From assembly GCA_003447235.1 (NCBI GenBank), contig DLZV01000015.1:1461-26034 (forward strand): a stretch of 24,574 nt of DNA, written 5' to 3'. A model generated the notes under the pieces. The model was not told where the DNA came from. It made no database searches and saw only the letters and a list, made by a program, of their open reading frames with translations. This stretch comes from Prevotella sp. (GTDB lineage: Bacteria > Bacteroidota > Bacteroidia > Bacteroidales > Bacteroidaceae). Shown piece by piece: positions 14,152 through 20,491 of this stretch (position 1 is its first letter; each line of letters opens with the position of its first letter). The translations under genes and the position numbers were made by a program.

Positions 14152-15138
14152 ATGAAAAGTCCATTTACAGGAGGCGAAGCAGTCCTTGTCACAGAGACTC
14201 GAAAGGCTGTTTTCAGAAAAGAGGAATACGAGTACACCCACCTGTGTTATCAATGTGTCGATACGCAGGAGACATTCACGACCACGCAGGTGGATACGTT
14301 CAATACTTCGCAGATATACAATAGTTATCGTACTGCCCATGGCATTCCTTATCCCGACGAGATAAAGGAAATACGCAGCCGCTATATGTTGTCGGCATTG
14401 AAGATGTCAAGGATTTTGGGTTTTGGCGATAACCAGTACCGTTTGTACGAGAATGGAGAAATTCCCAATGTGGCCAACGGACGAGTATTGAAAGCCATCC
14501 AGTCTCCAAAGACATTTGAGACATTTGTGGATGCGGCCAAAAACGTATTGTCTGACGATGAATACATGAAGATAAAAACACGTTTGGAAGAGTGCGAAGA
14601 CCGGTCTTCCATGGACGGTTTGATACACAAGCTCGTTTTCGGCGACAATATACGCAGCCGATATAATGGCTATGCCATGTTATCCATAAGCAAGTTGAAG
14701 AACGTCCTTTTGTTCTTCATCGAAAAATTCAACGGCGTGTTTGTCACCCAAATGAACAAAATCTTGTTTTATACGGATTTTCTGTCTTATCGGGAAAACG
14801 GACAAGCCATGACGGGTTTGTCATTCAAAGCCATCCAATACGGTCCGGTGCCCAACAGATGGGACAGGGTGTATAGTCTGATAGATGACATCAACCTGAT
14901 TGAAGTGGAGGGTAAAAACGGGAATGTGGGCAACAAACTTGTGTCGGATATGCCATGCGACATTTCAAGTTTCTCCAACGAACAGTTGTCAATACTTGAA
15001 ACGGTTTATGATACGTTCAAGAATGACAATTCTGTATCCATATCAAACAAGAGCCATGAGGAACCGGCATGGATAGACAATCAAGGAACTCACTCATTCA
15101 TCGATTTCAAATATGCGTTTTCATTGAAAGCGATTTGA
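14152..15138 (+). CDS. MqsA-like antitoxin fused to a SocA/Panacea domain
   Basis: A 328-residue protein. Residues 1-60 resemble the MqsA/YgiT N-terminal zinc domain, but the first Cys pair is replaced (MKSPFTGGE) and only C32 and C35 (CYQC) remain. Residues ~65-120 form a Xre-type helix-turn-helix (LSALKMSRILGFGDNQYRLYENGEIP). Residues ~175-280 match the SocA/DUF4065 (Panacea) domain, with KILFYTDFLSY and GLSFKAIQYGPVPNRWDRV. Panacea domains are known as promiscuous antitoxin modules that neutralise unrelated toxins. The protein would bind the upstream toxin and its own promoter. It is last in the operon and followed by a hairpin terminator. Domain calls are strong; the missing zinc ligands are a visible feature of this subfamily or of this copy. 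Confidence 0.83.
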   Translation: MKSPFTGGEAVLVTETRKAVFRKEEYEYTHLCYQCVDTQETFTTTQVDTFNTSQIYNSYRTAHGIPYPDEIKEIRSRYMLSALKMSRILGFGDNQYRLYENGEIPNVANGRVLKAIQSPKTFETFVDAAKNVLSDDEYMKIKTRLEECEDRSSMDGLIHKLVFGDNIRSRYNGYAMLSISKLKNVLLFFIEKFNGVFVTQMNKILFYTDFLSYRENGQAMTGLSFKAIQYGPVPNRWDRVYSLIDDINLIEVEGKNGNVGNKLVSDMPCDISSFSNEQLSILETVYDTFKNDNSVSISNKSHEEPAWIDNQGTHSFIDFKYAFSLKAI

Positions 15139-15160
15139 ACGAACAAGTGAATTTAAAATG

Positions 15161-15200
15161 AGGCGGTCGTTCGGAATACTGACCGATGACCGCCTTGTTT
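15161..15200 (+). terminator. Terminator of the MqsR/SocA operon
   Basis: Stem AGGCGGTC (15161-15168) with GACCGCCT (15188-15195), followed by TGTTTC. The T-tract is weak but the position right after the last gene fits. Confidence 0.6.
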
Positions 15201-15250
15201 CATATTCTGATTGCATCAACAAGAGGAGTGTACGCAAAGTACACTACAAT

Positions 15251-15305
15251 CGCTCGTTGTCATACGTTGTACTCGTTGCTTTAGTTGTTTTCCTGTCTTT
15301 GCAGG
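15251..15305 (+). repeat. GTTGT/CAGG dispersed repeat, diverged copy
   Basis: Runs from CGCTCGTTGT to GCAGG with the core TTTAGTTGTTTTCC and the GTTG spacing of the family, but with TGTCTTTGCAGG in place of CTACTCAGCAGG. Confidence 0.55.
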
Positions 15306-15341
15306 ACAAGCGCGTGCGTGTTTGGGGGCACACGCCACCAT

Positions 15342-15374
15342 TGTTACATGTTACATGTTACATGTTACGTTAAG
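15342..15374. repeat. ATGTTAC heptamer array overlapping the stop codon of the methyltransferase gene
   Basis: Three to four ATGTTAC units ending GTTACGTTAAG. The TTA at 15365-15367 is the complement of the methyltransferase TAA stop, so the last codons come from the conserved end of the repeat. Confidence 0.7.
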
Positions 15375-15928
15375 GACTCCCCCACTTCTGCCTCCGCCTC
15401 GGGAGCAATGGCCTGGCGCGCCAGCTCCCATATCACCATGCCCGCCGTGACGCTGACGTTGAGGGAGTGCTTCGTGCCAAACTGCGGTATTTCGAGACAA
15501 CCGTCGCACGCATCGACCACCTCCTGGTGGACGCCCTTCACCTCGTTGCCGAAGACCACGGCCGTAGGGACGGTCTGCCGCGGCAGGTTTTGGAGCTTCG
15601 TGGACCCCTCGGCCTGCTCTATGGCATAGACCCGGAAACCGCGCTGCTGCAGCGAGCGCACGGCCTCCAGGGCAGTGGCGCAATGGCGCCACGCCACACT
15701 GTCCTCAGCGCCCAGGGCCGTCTTGTGGATCTCGGTGTGGGGCGGCGTGCCCGTGATGCCACAGAGCCACAGCTCCTCGATACGGAAAGCATCGCAGGTG
15801 CGGAAGACGCTGCCCACGTTGTACATCGACCGCACGTCGTCGAGAACGACGACCAGCGGCAACTTCTCGGCCTCGCGAAACTCCTCGATCGTGAGGCGAT
15901 GCATCTCGGGAGTGGTGAGTTTGCGCAT
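15365..15928 (-). CDS. TrmH/SpoU-family RNA 2'-O-methyltransferase
   Basis: A 187-residue SPOUT methyltransferase. The three SpoU motifs are present: NVGSVFRT at residues 37-44, VVFGNEVKGV near 124-133, and IPQFGTKHSLNVSVTAGMVIWEL near 146-168, which build the trefoil-knot SAM site. It would methylate a ribose 2'-OH in tRNA or rRNA; the exact target (TrmH, TrmL or RlmB type) is not determined. The ATG overlaps the SufE stop by one base (TGATG), so translation is coupled. The C-terminus (AEAEVGESLT) runs into a heptamer repeat that supplies the stop. Confidence 0.88.
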   Translation of the reverse strand: MRKLTTPEMHRLTIEEFREAEKLPLVVVLDDVRSMYNVGSVFRTCDAFRIEELWLCGITGTPPHTEIHKTALGAEDSVAWRHCATALEAVRSLQQRGFRVYAIEQAEGSTKLQNLPRQTVPTAVVFGNEVKGVHQEVVDACDGCLEIPQFGTKHSLNVSVTAGMVIWELARQAIAPEAEAEVGESLT

Positions 15929-16359
15929 CAGCCCATCTCCTCCTTGGCTTTGTAGGCGATGGCGTAGCTCTTGATCTGCTTCACCATCGAGAGAAGACCG
16001 TTGGAGCGCGTCGGCGAGAGGTGCTGGCGCAGACCGATCTTCTCGATGAAATAGAGGTCGGCGTCAAGTATCTCCTGCGGCGTGTGGCCGCTGAGCACGC
16101 GGATGAGCAGCGCGATGATGCCCTTGGTGATGAGCGCATCGCTATCGGCGGTGAAGACGAGGCGGCCATCGGCGTAGTCGCATTGCAACCACACGCGGCT
16201 CTGACAACCCTCGATGAGGTTTTGCTCGTTCTTGTGCTTCTCGTCCAGCGGCTCGAGGTCGTTGCCCAGGTCGATTAGCATCTGATACTTGTCCATCCAG
16301 TCGGTAAACTCGTTGAACTCCTCGATGACCTCGTCTTGCAATTCGTTGATCGTATTCAT
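15928..16359 (-). CDS. SufE-family sulfur acceptor protein
   Basis: A 143-residue protein matching SufE, which takes persulfide sulfur from the cysteine desulfurase SufS and passes it to the Fe-S scaffold. The active-site cysteine is Cys52 in LIEGCQSRVW, at the same place as in E. coli SufE. The C-terminal helices contain GLRQHLSPTRSNGL, typical of the family. No other suf gene is near. It overlaps the methyltransferase gene by one base and follows the U32 gene by 76 bp, so it may be transcribed from upstream or from a promoter in the AT-rich gap, although no TAnnTTTG was found there. Confidence 0.92.
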   Translation of the reverse strand: MNTINELQDEVIEEFNEFTDWMDKYQMLIDLGNDLEPLDEKHKNEQNLIEGCQSRVWLQCDYADGRLVFTADSDALITKGIIALLIRVLSGHTPQEILDADLYFIEKIGLRQHLSPTRSNGLLSMVKQIKSYAIAYKAKEEMG

Positions 16360-16435
16360 TGACTTACGTTTGCTATATAGTTCTATATATACTATTCCTA
16401 AATTATGCTATAACAAAAAAGAACGACAGCCTCCG

Positions 16436-17698
16436 CTATTCCACCACACGCTGGTCTATACGAAACAGCTTGTCGTTGGGCCGCACCTTGCCCGGCACGG
16501 AGAAGGCCACGCGCGTGCCCTGCTCGGCCTCGGTGATGGGCTCGCCATGGTCGCCATGGAGCTCTTTCACCTCCACATACATGGCGCCCGTGGTGTTGCC
16601 CGTGATGAGGAGCTTGTCGCCCACCTTGAAGGTGGAAGCCTCGACGGCGGCCTCGGCCACGCCGATACGCGAGAAATAGTTGGTCAGCTTGCCCACCAAG
16701 ACCTTCTGCTCCGTGGCCATGGAACCATAGTGCTTGTTCCACTCGCCCATCTTGCGTCCCTGGTAGTAGCCGTCCCAGAAACCACGGTTGAAGACCGCGG
16801 CCAGGCGCTCGTCCCAGGCGTCCTTCTTCTCCTCGGTGTAGGTGCCGTCGAGCACGCTCTGTATCGCCTCCTTGTAGCAGCGCACCACGTTGAGCACATA
16901 CTCCGCTCCGCGGGCGCGGCCCTCGATCTTGAACACGCGCACGCCCGCCTTCATCATCTTGTCGATGAAGCGGATGGTCTTGAGGTCCTTCGGGCTCATC
17001 AGATACTCATGGTCGGCCTCGATGGCGTTGCCCGTCTCGCGGTCGGTGAGCAGGTAGGAGCGGCGGCAAATCTGCACACACTCGCCGCGGTTGGCGCTGC
17101 GGTCCTGGGCCATCAGGCTCATGTAGCACTTGCCCGAGACGGCCATGCAAAGCGCGCCATGGCAGAACATCTCGATGCGGACGGGCTGGCCCGCAGGACC
17201 GAGGATGGGCTCGGGGCCATGGATGGCCTCGTAGATGTGGCTGACCTGGTCCATATTGAGCTCGCGCGCCAATACGGCCACATCGGCAAACTGTGCATAG
17301 AAGCGCAGGGCCTCGACGTTGGAGATGTTGAGCTGGGTGGAGAGGTGGACCTCCAGGCCGATCTGCCGGCAGTAGCTCATCACGGCCACGTCGGAGGCAA
17401 TGATGGCCGAGACGCCCGCATCGCGCGCCGCATCGAGTATCTCGCGCATCGTGGCGAGGTCGTTGTCGTAGATGATCGTGTTGACGGTGAGATAGGTCTT
17501 GATCCCGTGCTCGGTGCAGATGGCGACGATTTGCCGCAGGTCGCCAATGTCGAAGTGATTGGCCGAATGGGACCGCATGTTGAGCCGGCCCACGCCGAAA
17601 TAGACGGAGTCGGCACCCGCCTCGATGGCCGCGGCGAGCGACTCGTAGCTGCCCACGGGGGCCATGATCTCATATTGTTTGCTGTCTTGGTAGTTCAT
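16436..17698 (-). CDS. U32-family protein (TrhP/YegQ-like tRNA hydroxylation type)
   Basis: A 420-residue U32 family protein. It begins with a TIM-barrel-like segment (EIMAPVGSYESLAAAIEAGADSVYFG) and carries the U32 signature at 177-194 with Cys179, Cys184 and Cys191, plus Cys207 and Cys211 (GECVQIC), which are candidate metal or Fe-S ligands. The length and C-terminal small domain fit TrhP (YegQ), needed for 5-hydroxyuridine in tRNA, rather than the longer RlhA. Many genomes label it a collagenase-like peptidase, but protease activity is doubtful. Its leader carries a repeated sequence (17700-17767). It lies between the CPBP protease and sufE genes on the same strand. Confidence 0.85.
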   Translation of the reverse strand: MNYQDSKQYEIMAPVGSYESLAAAIEAGADSVYFGVGRLNMRSHSANHFDIGDLRQIVAICTEHGIKTYLTVNTIIYDNDLATMREILDAARDAGVSAIIASDVAVMSYCRQIGLEVHLSTQLNISNVEALRFYAQFADVAVLARELNMDQVSHIYEAIHGPEPILGPAGQPVRIEMFCHGALCMAVSGKCYMSLMAQDRSANRGECVQICRRSYLLTDRETGNAIEADHEYLMSPKDLKTIRFIDKMMKAGVRVFKIEGRARGAEYVLNVVRCYKEAIQSVLDGTYTEEKKDAWDERLAAVFNRGFWDGYYQGRKMGEWNKHYGSMATEQKVLVGKLTNYFSRIGVAEAAVEASTFKVGDKLLITGNTTGAMYVEVKELHGDHGEPITEAEQGTRVAFSVPGKVRPNDKLFRIDQRVVE

Positions 17699-17699
17699 G

Positions 17700-17767
17700 T
17701 TCTATCTGTGTCGGGGAAGAAACTGTTTCTGTCTGTGTCAGAGGGAAACTTTCTGTCTGTGTCAGAG
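17700..17767 (-). repeat. Short direct repeats immediately upstream of the U32 start codon
   Basis: On the plus strand TTTCTGTCTGTGTCAGAG occurs at 17726-17743 and 17750-17767, with a degenerate copy TTCTATCTGTGTCGG at 17700-17714 touching the ATG. In the mRNA this gives three CTGACACAGACAGAAA-like units in the last 70 nt of the leader. Confidence 0.65.
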
Positions 17768-17799
17768 AAAAAACCTTGGCCCGGGGGCCGAAGGCCATT

Positions 17800-18729
17800 C
17801 TATTTTTTTGTTCGCAAGATGATTTGGAAAAGACTCGGGACGAGGATCGAGAGCGAGCAGAGCAGGCCCACGACCATCAGGCGCTCCGAACCGTGGAAAA
17901 AGTCGATGAGCTGGCCGTCGGCCATACCGGGCAGGAGCTTGAACATCAGGTAGGCCACCGTGTTGTTGACCCAGTGGACGATGATGCCTGGCATCATGCT
18001 GCCCGTGCGGTAGTAGAGCCAACCGAGCAGGAGGCCCATGATGAAGCCGTGGAAGCCCTGCGCCCAGTTCATGTGGACCACGCCGAAGAGCAGGGCCGAA
18101 AAGGCAATGGCCAACCAGGGGGCCCAGGCGCGGCCCGCACGCTCCCCGGAGGCGCTGGATCTCGTGGGCGCAACGGAGGCGCTCGACGCCGTGGGGGCAA
18201 CGTAGCGTCCGCTCTCCCATCCGCGCACGCGCATCATCGAGAGCAACGTGCGCAGGAGGCCGCCGCGAAACACAAACTCCTCGGCCACGGGCGCCAGGAT
18301 GCCCAAGGCCACATAGCCCCAGGGCTCGCGCATGACGCTCTCGAAGAGGGCCTGGTGGGAGTCGGCCATCTGTATCTGCAGTTGCTCATAGACCCACTCG
18401 AAGGGCAGGATCGTGCCCAGCGTGAGCAGGCCGCACCACACGAGTGTGGCCCAGGGGCGGGAGCGGAGGTAGGTGCGGTCGAGGGGGGTCCACCGCAGGC
18501 GCGGATAGACCAGGATCGTGAGCAGGCTGGAGAGCACCGACGTGGCGGCGACAAACTGCCCCTGCTGACCGCTGGCCACCTGCTGCGCAAACTGGGCAGC
18601 ATCGACGTGGTTCAGATACACATAGACGAGGGTGACAAGTCCGTTGACCACCATCTGAATGACGAGAAAGACGATGAAGATCAATAGGAGGTCCACCGCC
18701 ATTCTTCCTGGCTTTCTATTCTCTTTCAT
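17800..18729 (-). CDS. CPBP-family intramembrane metalloprotease
   Basis: A 309-residue integral membrane protein with about eight hydrophobic segments. The CPBP (Abi) glutamic-protease motifs are present: EEFVFRG with Glu150, Glu151 and Arg155, FGVVHMNWAQ with His219, and a final HWVNNT. Such proteins cleave prenylated or other membrane substrates, or provide self-immunity to bacteriocins; no bacteriocin genes are nearby. Between the first two motifs (about 178-194) there is a small in-frame repeat, VAPTASSAS then VAPTRSSAS, coded by a duplicated 27-bp stretch. It lies downstream of ribF, separated by 26-bp tandem repeats. Confidence 0.9.
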   Translation of the reverse strand: MKENRKPGRMAVDLLLIFIVFLVIQMVVNGLVTLVYVYLNHVDAAQFAQQVASGQQGQFVAATSVLSSLLTILVYPRLRWTPLDRTYLRSRPWATLVWCGLLTLGTILPFEWVYEQLQIQMADSHQALFESVMREPWGYVALGILAPVAEEFVFRGGLLRTLLSMMRVRGWESGRYVAPTASSASVAPTRSSASGERAGRAWAPWLAIAFSALLFGVVHMNWAQGFHGFIMGLLLGWLYYRTGSMMPGIIVHWVNNTVAYLMFKLLPGMADGQLIDFFHGSERLMVVGLLCSLSILVPSLFQIILRTKK

Positions 18730-18764
18730 CTGTTGTTCTATTTTTTTCTTTATTTTTTCTTAAA

Positions 18765-18878
18765 CGATTATGATAAATAACTACAAGCGATTATGATAAA
18801 CAACTACTGCGAGCGATTATGATAAACAACTACTACAAGCGATTATGATAAATAACCACTGCAAGCGATTATGATAAA
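18765..18878. repeat. 26-bp tandem repeat between ribF and the CPBP gene
   Basis: CGATTATGATAAA starts at 18765, 18788, 18814, 18840 and 18866 (steps 23, 26, 26, 26). Each unit contains TTATGATAA, a near-palindrome with one central base. The last copy contains the ribF stop codon (complement of TTA 18869-18871). Confidence 0.85.
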
Positions 18879-19807
18879 CAACACGCATCGAGGATCGTCT
18901 GCTTGTCGCGGGCCAGTTGGGCGGCCAGCTCCTCGGGCGAGGCAAACTTGCGCTCCTCGCGGACGCGGCGGAGAAACGCCACCTCGACCTGACAGCCATA
19001 GAGGTCGCCCGCAAAGTCGAAGATATGCACCTCCAGCGAGACCTTCTCGCCGCCAAAGGTGGGGCGCGTGCCGATGTTCATCATGCCCAGTCGCCACGTC
19101 GCCTCGTCGCCTACCTTGACCCTCACGGCATAGACGCCCGAGGCGGGCACGAGACGGCGCGGGTCGGCGAGCTGGATGTTGGCCGTGGGGAAACCGAGCT
19201 TGCGGCCCTCCTGGAATCCGGCCACCACGCGTCCGCCCATCCTATAGGGATAGCCCAGGCAGCGCGAGGCCGCCTCCATCTCGCCCGCTGCCACGTGGCG
19301 CCGGCAGACGGTGGAACTGACGTTGACGCCCTCCAATTCAAAGACGGGGTTTTGCACCACCTCCATCCCCATCTCGCGGCCATAGGCCACATAGTCGGCG
19401 AAGCCCTCGGCACGGTTGTGGCCGAAGCGGTGGTCGTAGCCGATGAAGAGTTTGGCCACGTGGAGCCGCTCCAGCAGCAGGTCGTGCATGAAGTCGCGGG
19501 CGGAAAGCTGCGACAGGGCCGCGTCGAAATGGAGCACGGCCACCACGTCCACACCCGTGCGCTCCAGGAGATAGAGTTTCTCCTGCAGAGGGGTGAGCAG
19601 GCGGGGCTGGTAGTCGGCATGGAGCACCTCGCGGGGATGCTGGTCGAAGGTGATGATCATCGACTGGCGGCCCTCCTCCCGCGCGGTCTCAACCACATGG
19701 GAGATGAGAAACTGATGCCCACGGTGTACGCCGTCGAAGAAGCCGATGGTGGCCACGCTCGCGGCCAGGTCGGCTGGGCAGTCTTTTTGAAGATAGATGG
19801 TTCTCAA
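18869..19807 (-). CDS. ribF: Bifunctional riboflavin kinase / FAD synthetase
   Basis: A 312-residue protein of normal RibF length. The N-terminal FAD synthetase domain has the nucleotidyltransferase motif GFFDGVHRGH with His28 and His31. It is followed by ITFDQHP and IGYDHRFG, with SSTVCRR before the linker. The C-terminal riboflavin kinase domain has GRKLGFPTANI and MNIGTRPTFGG. It converts riboflavin to FMN and FMN to FAD in the cytoplasm. It has its own TACCTTTG promoter just upstream and is probably the first gene of the minus-strand run. The stop lies in a 26-bp tandem repeat, so the last codons (ACCLS) come partly from the repeat. Confidence 0.95.
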   Translation of the reverse strand: MRTIYLQKDCPADLAASVATIGFFDGVHRGHQFLISHVVETAREEGRQSMIITFDQHPREVLHADYQPRLLTPLQEKLYLLERTGVDVVAVLHFDAALSQLSARDFMHDLLLERLHVAKLFIGYDHRFGHNRAEGFADYVAYGREMGMEVVQNPVFELEGVNVSSTVCRRHVAAGEMEAASRCLGYPYRMGGRVVAGFQEGRKLGFPTANIQLADPRRLVPASGVYAVRVKVGDEATWRLGMMNIGTRPTFGGEKVSLEVHIFDFAGDLYGCQVEVAFLRRVREERKFASPEELAAQLARDKQTILDACCLS

Positions 19808-19842
19808 TACTTCGCTTTTTTGTTTTACCTACTATAAAGGTG

Positions 19843-19850
19843 CAAAGGTA
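19843..19850 (-). promoter_or_regulatory. ribF promoter -7 element TACCTTTG
   Basis: The complement of CAAAGGTA, in the context TACCTTTGCACC that is also seen at 8752. The start of transcription would be near 19836, about 30 nt before the ATG at 19807. A possible -33 TTG lies about 23 bp upstream. Confidence 0.6.
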
Positions 19851-19983
19851 CGATGTTTTCTCTCCATTTCCGACAATGGAGCGTTAAGTTATCCTTATTT
19901 TCTCCGACAATCACCCGACAATCGTCCAACAATCGCACGACAAGGTCGCCCGCGAGGCGGAAAAAGGGGCGGAAAAGGGGGCA

Positions 19984-20004
19984 TCCGATATTTGGAGCGA
20001 CAGG
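19984..20004 (+). repeat. TCCGAYATTT-family repeat, copy 3
   Basis: TCCGATATTTGGAGCGAC at 19984-20001, facing the inverted copy at 20378-20404 across about 370 bp. Confidence 0.55.
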
Positions 20005-20025
20005 GCACTTGCGTTTCCAATACGG

Positions 20026-20083
20026 CCTGCTGAAATGGGAAAACAACTTGAACAACTTTTACAACTTTGAACAACGCTTCGCG
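20026..20083 (-). repeat. GTTGT/CAGCAGG dispersed repeat, inverted copy
   Basis: Read on the minus strand it runs GCGAAGCGTTGT ... GTTGTAAAAGTTGTTCAAG ... TTTCAGCAGG, closely matching the copies at 9631-9766. Confidence 0.7.
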
Positions 20084-20264
20084 GGGACATTGTCTTTTCG
20101 AGGCCCATGCAGATCAAGGCTTGCTTGTTGCGAAACAACAAAACACAACGCTTCGCCTTGGACACATTTCCAGTTGATTTCTCCTGGCGTTATGTCCCCG
20201 CGAAGGTTCCATTCATGGAACCCTTGTTGTATTTTCTTGTTTACCTTGCAGCAGGATTGCAACA

Positions 20265-20330
20265 CGCGAAGCGTGAAAAGTTGTAACTTGTTGTAAATGT
20301 TGTATTTGTTGTTTTCCCCTACTCAGCAGG
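20265..20330 (+). repeat. GTTGT/CAGCAGG dispersed repeat, direct copy
   Basis: Runs from CGCGAAGCG to CCCCTACTCAGCAGG with GTTGT units between. It is preceded by TTTACCTTGCAGCAGG (about 20240-20255), which resembles the segment upstream of the 9631 copy. Confidence 0.7.
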
Positions 20331-20377
20331 AATTTTTGCTTGAAAAGCGTTGTTTTCAATGATTTTTATATTACTCA

Positions 20378-20404
20378 ACTCCGTGCGTCACTCCAAATAT
20401 CGGA
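20378..20404 (-). repeat. TCCGAYATTT-family repeat, copy 4 (inverted)
   Basis: Read on the minus strand: TCCGATATTTGGAGTGACG followed by CACGGAGT. It shares the GTGACGCAYGGAG end with the copy at 2906-2932. Confidence 0.6.
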
Positions 20405-20415
20405 TAACCAAAGGA

Positions 20416-20462
20416 AAAGGAAAGCGTCAGCCCCAGGACGTGAACTATCCCGGGCTGACGCT
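20416..20462 (-). terminator. alaS terminator
   Basis: On the minus strand AGCGTCAGCCC (20462-20452) pairs perfectly with GGGCTGACGCT (20433-20423), followed by TTCCTTTTCCTTT. It lies about 30 bp after the alaS stop. Confidence 0.85.
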
Positions 20463-20491
20463 ATAGAAAAATGCGGAAAACGAGGGCCGAC

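Larger units (their letters stand above)
19855..20491. other. Gene-free region between alaS and ribF, filled with dispersed repeats
   Basis: No gene is supported. It contains two opposite copies of the TCCGAYATTT repeat (19984-20004 and 20378-20404), an inverted copy (20026-20083) and a direct copy (20265-20330) of the GTTGT/CAGCAGG repeat, further fragments around 20120-20158 and 20221-20262, a hairpin GGTTCCA/TGGAACC (20205-20222), and the alaS terminator. The arrangement is roughly mirror-symmetric. Confidence 0.6.

Noticed and set aside
16289..17953. 554-codon plus-strand open frame opposite the U32 gene
   Set aside because: It is the antisense shadow of the U32 and neighbouring genes in GC-rich DNA; the minus-strand proteins have clear family motifs.
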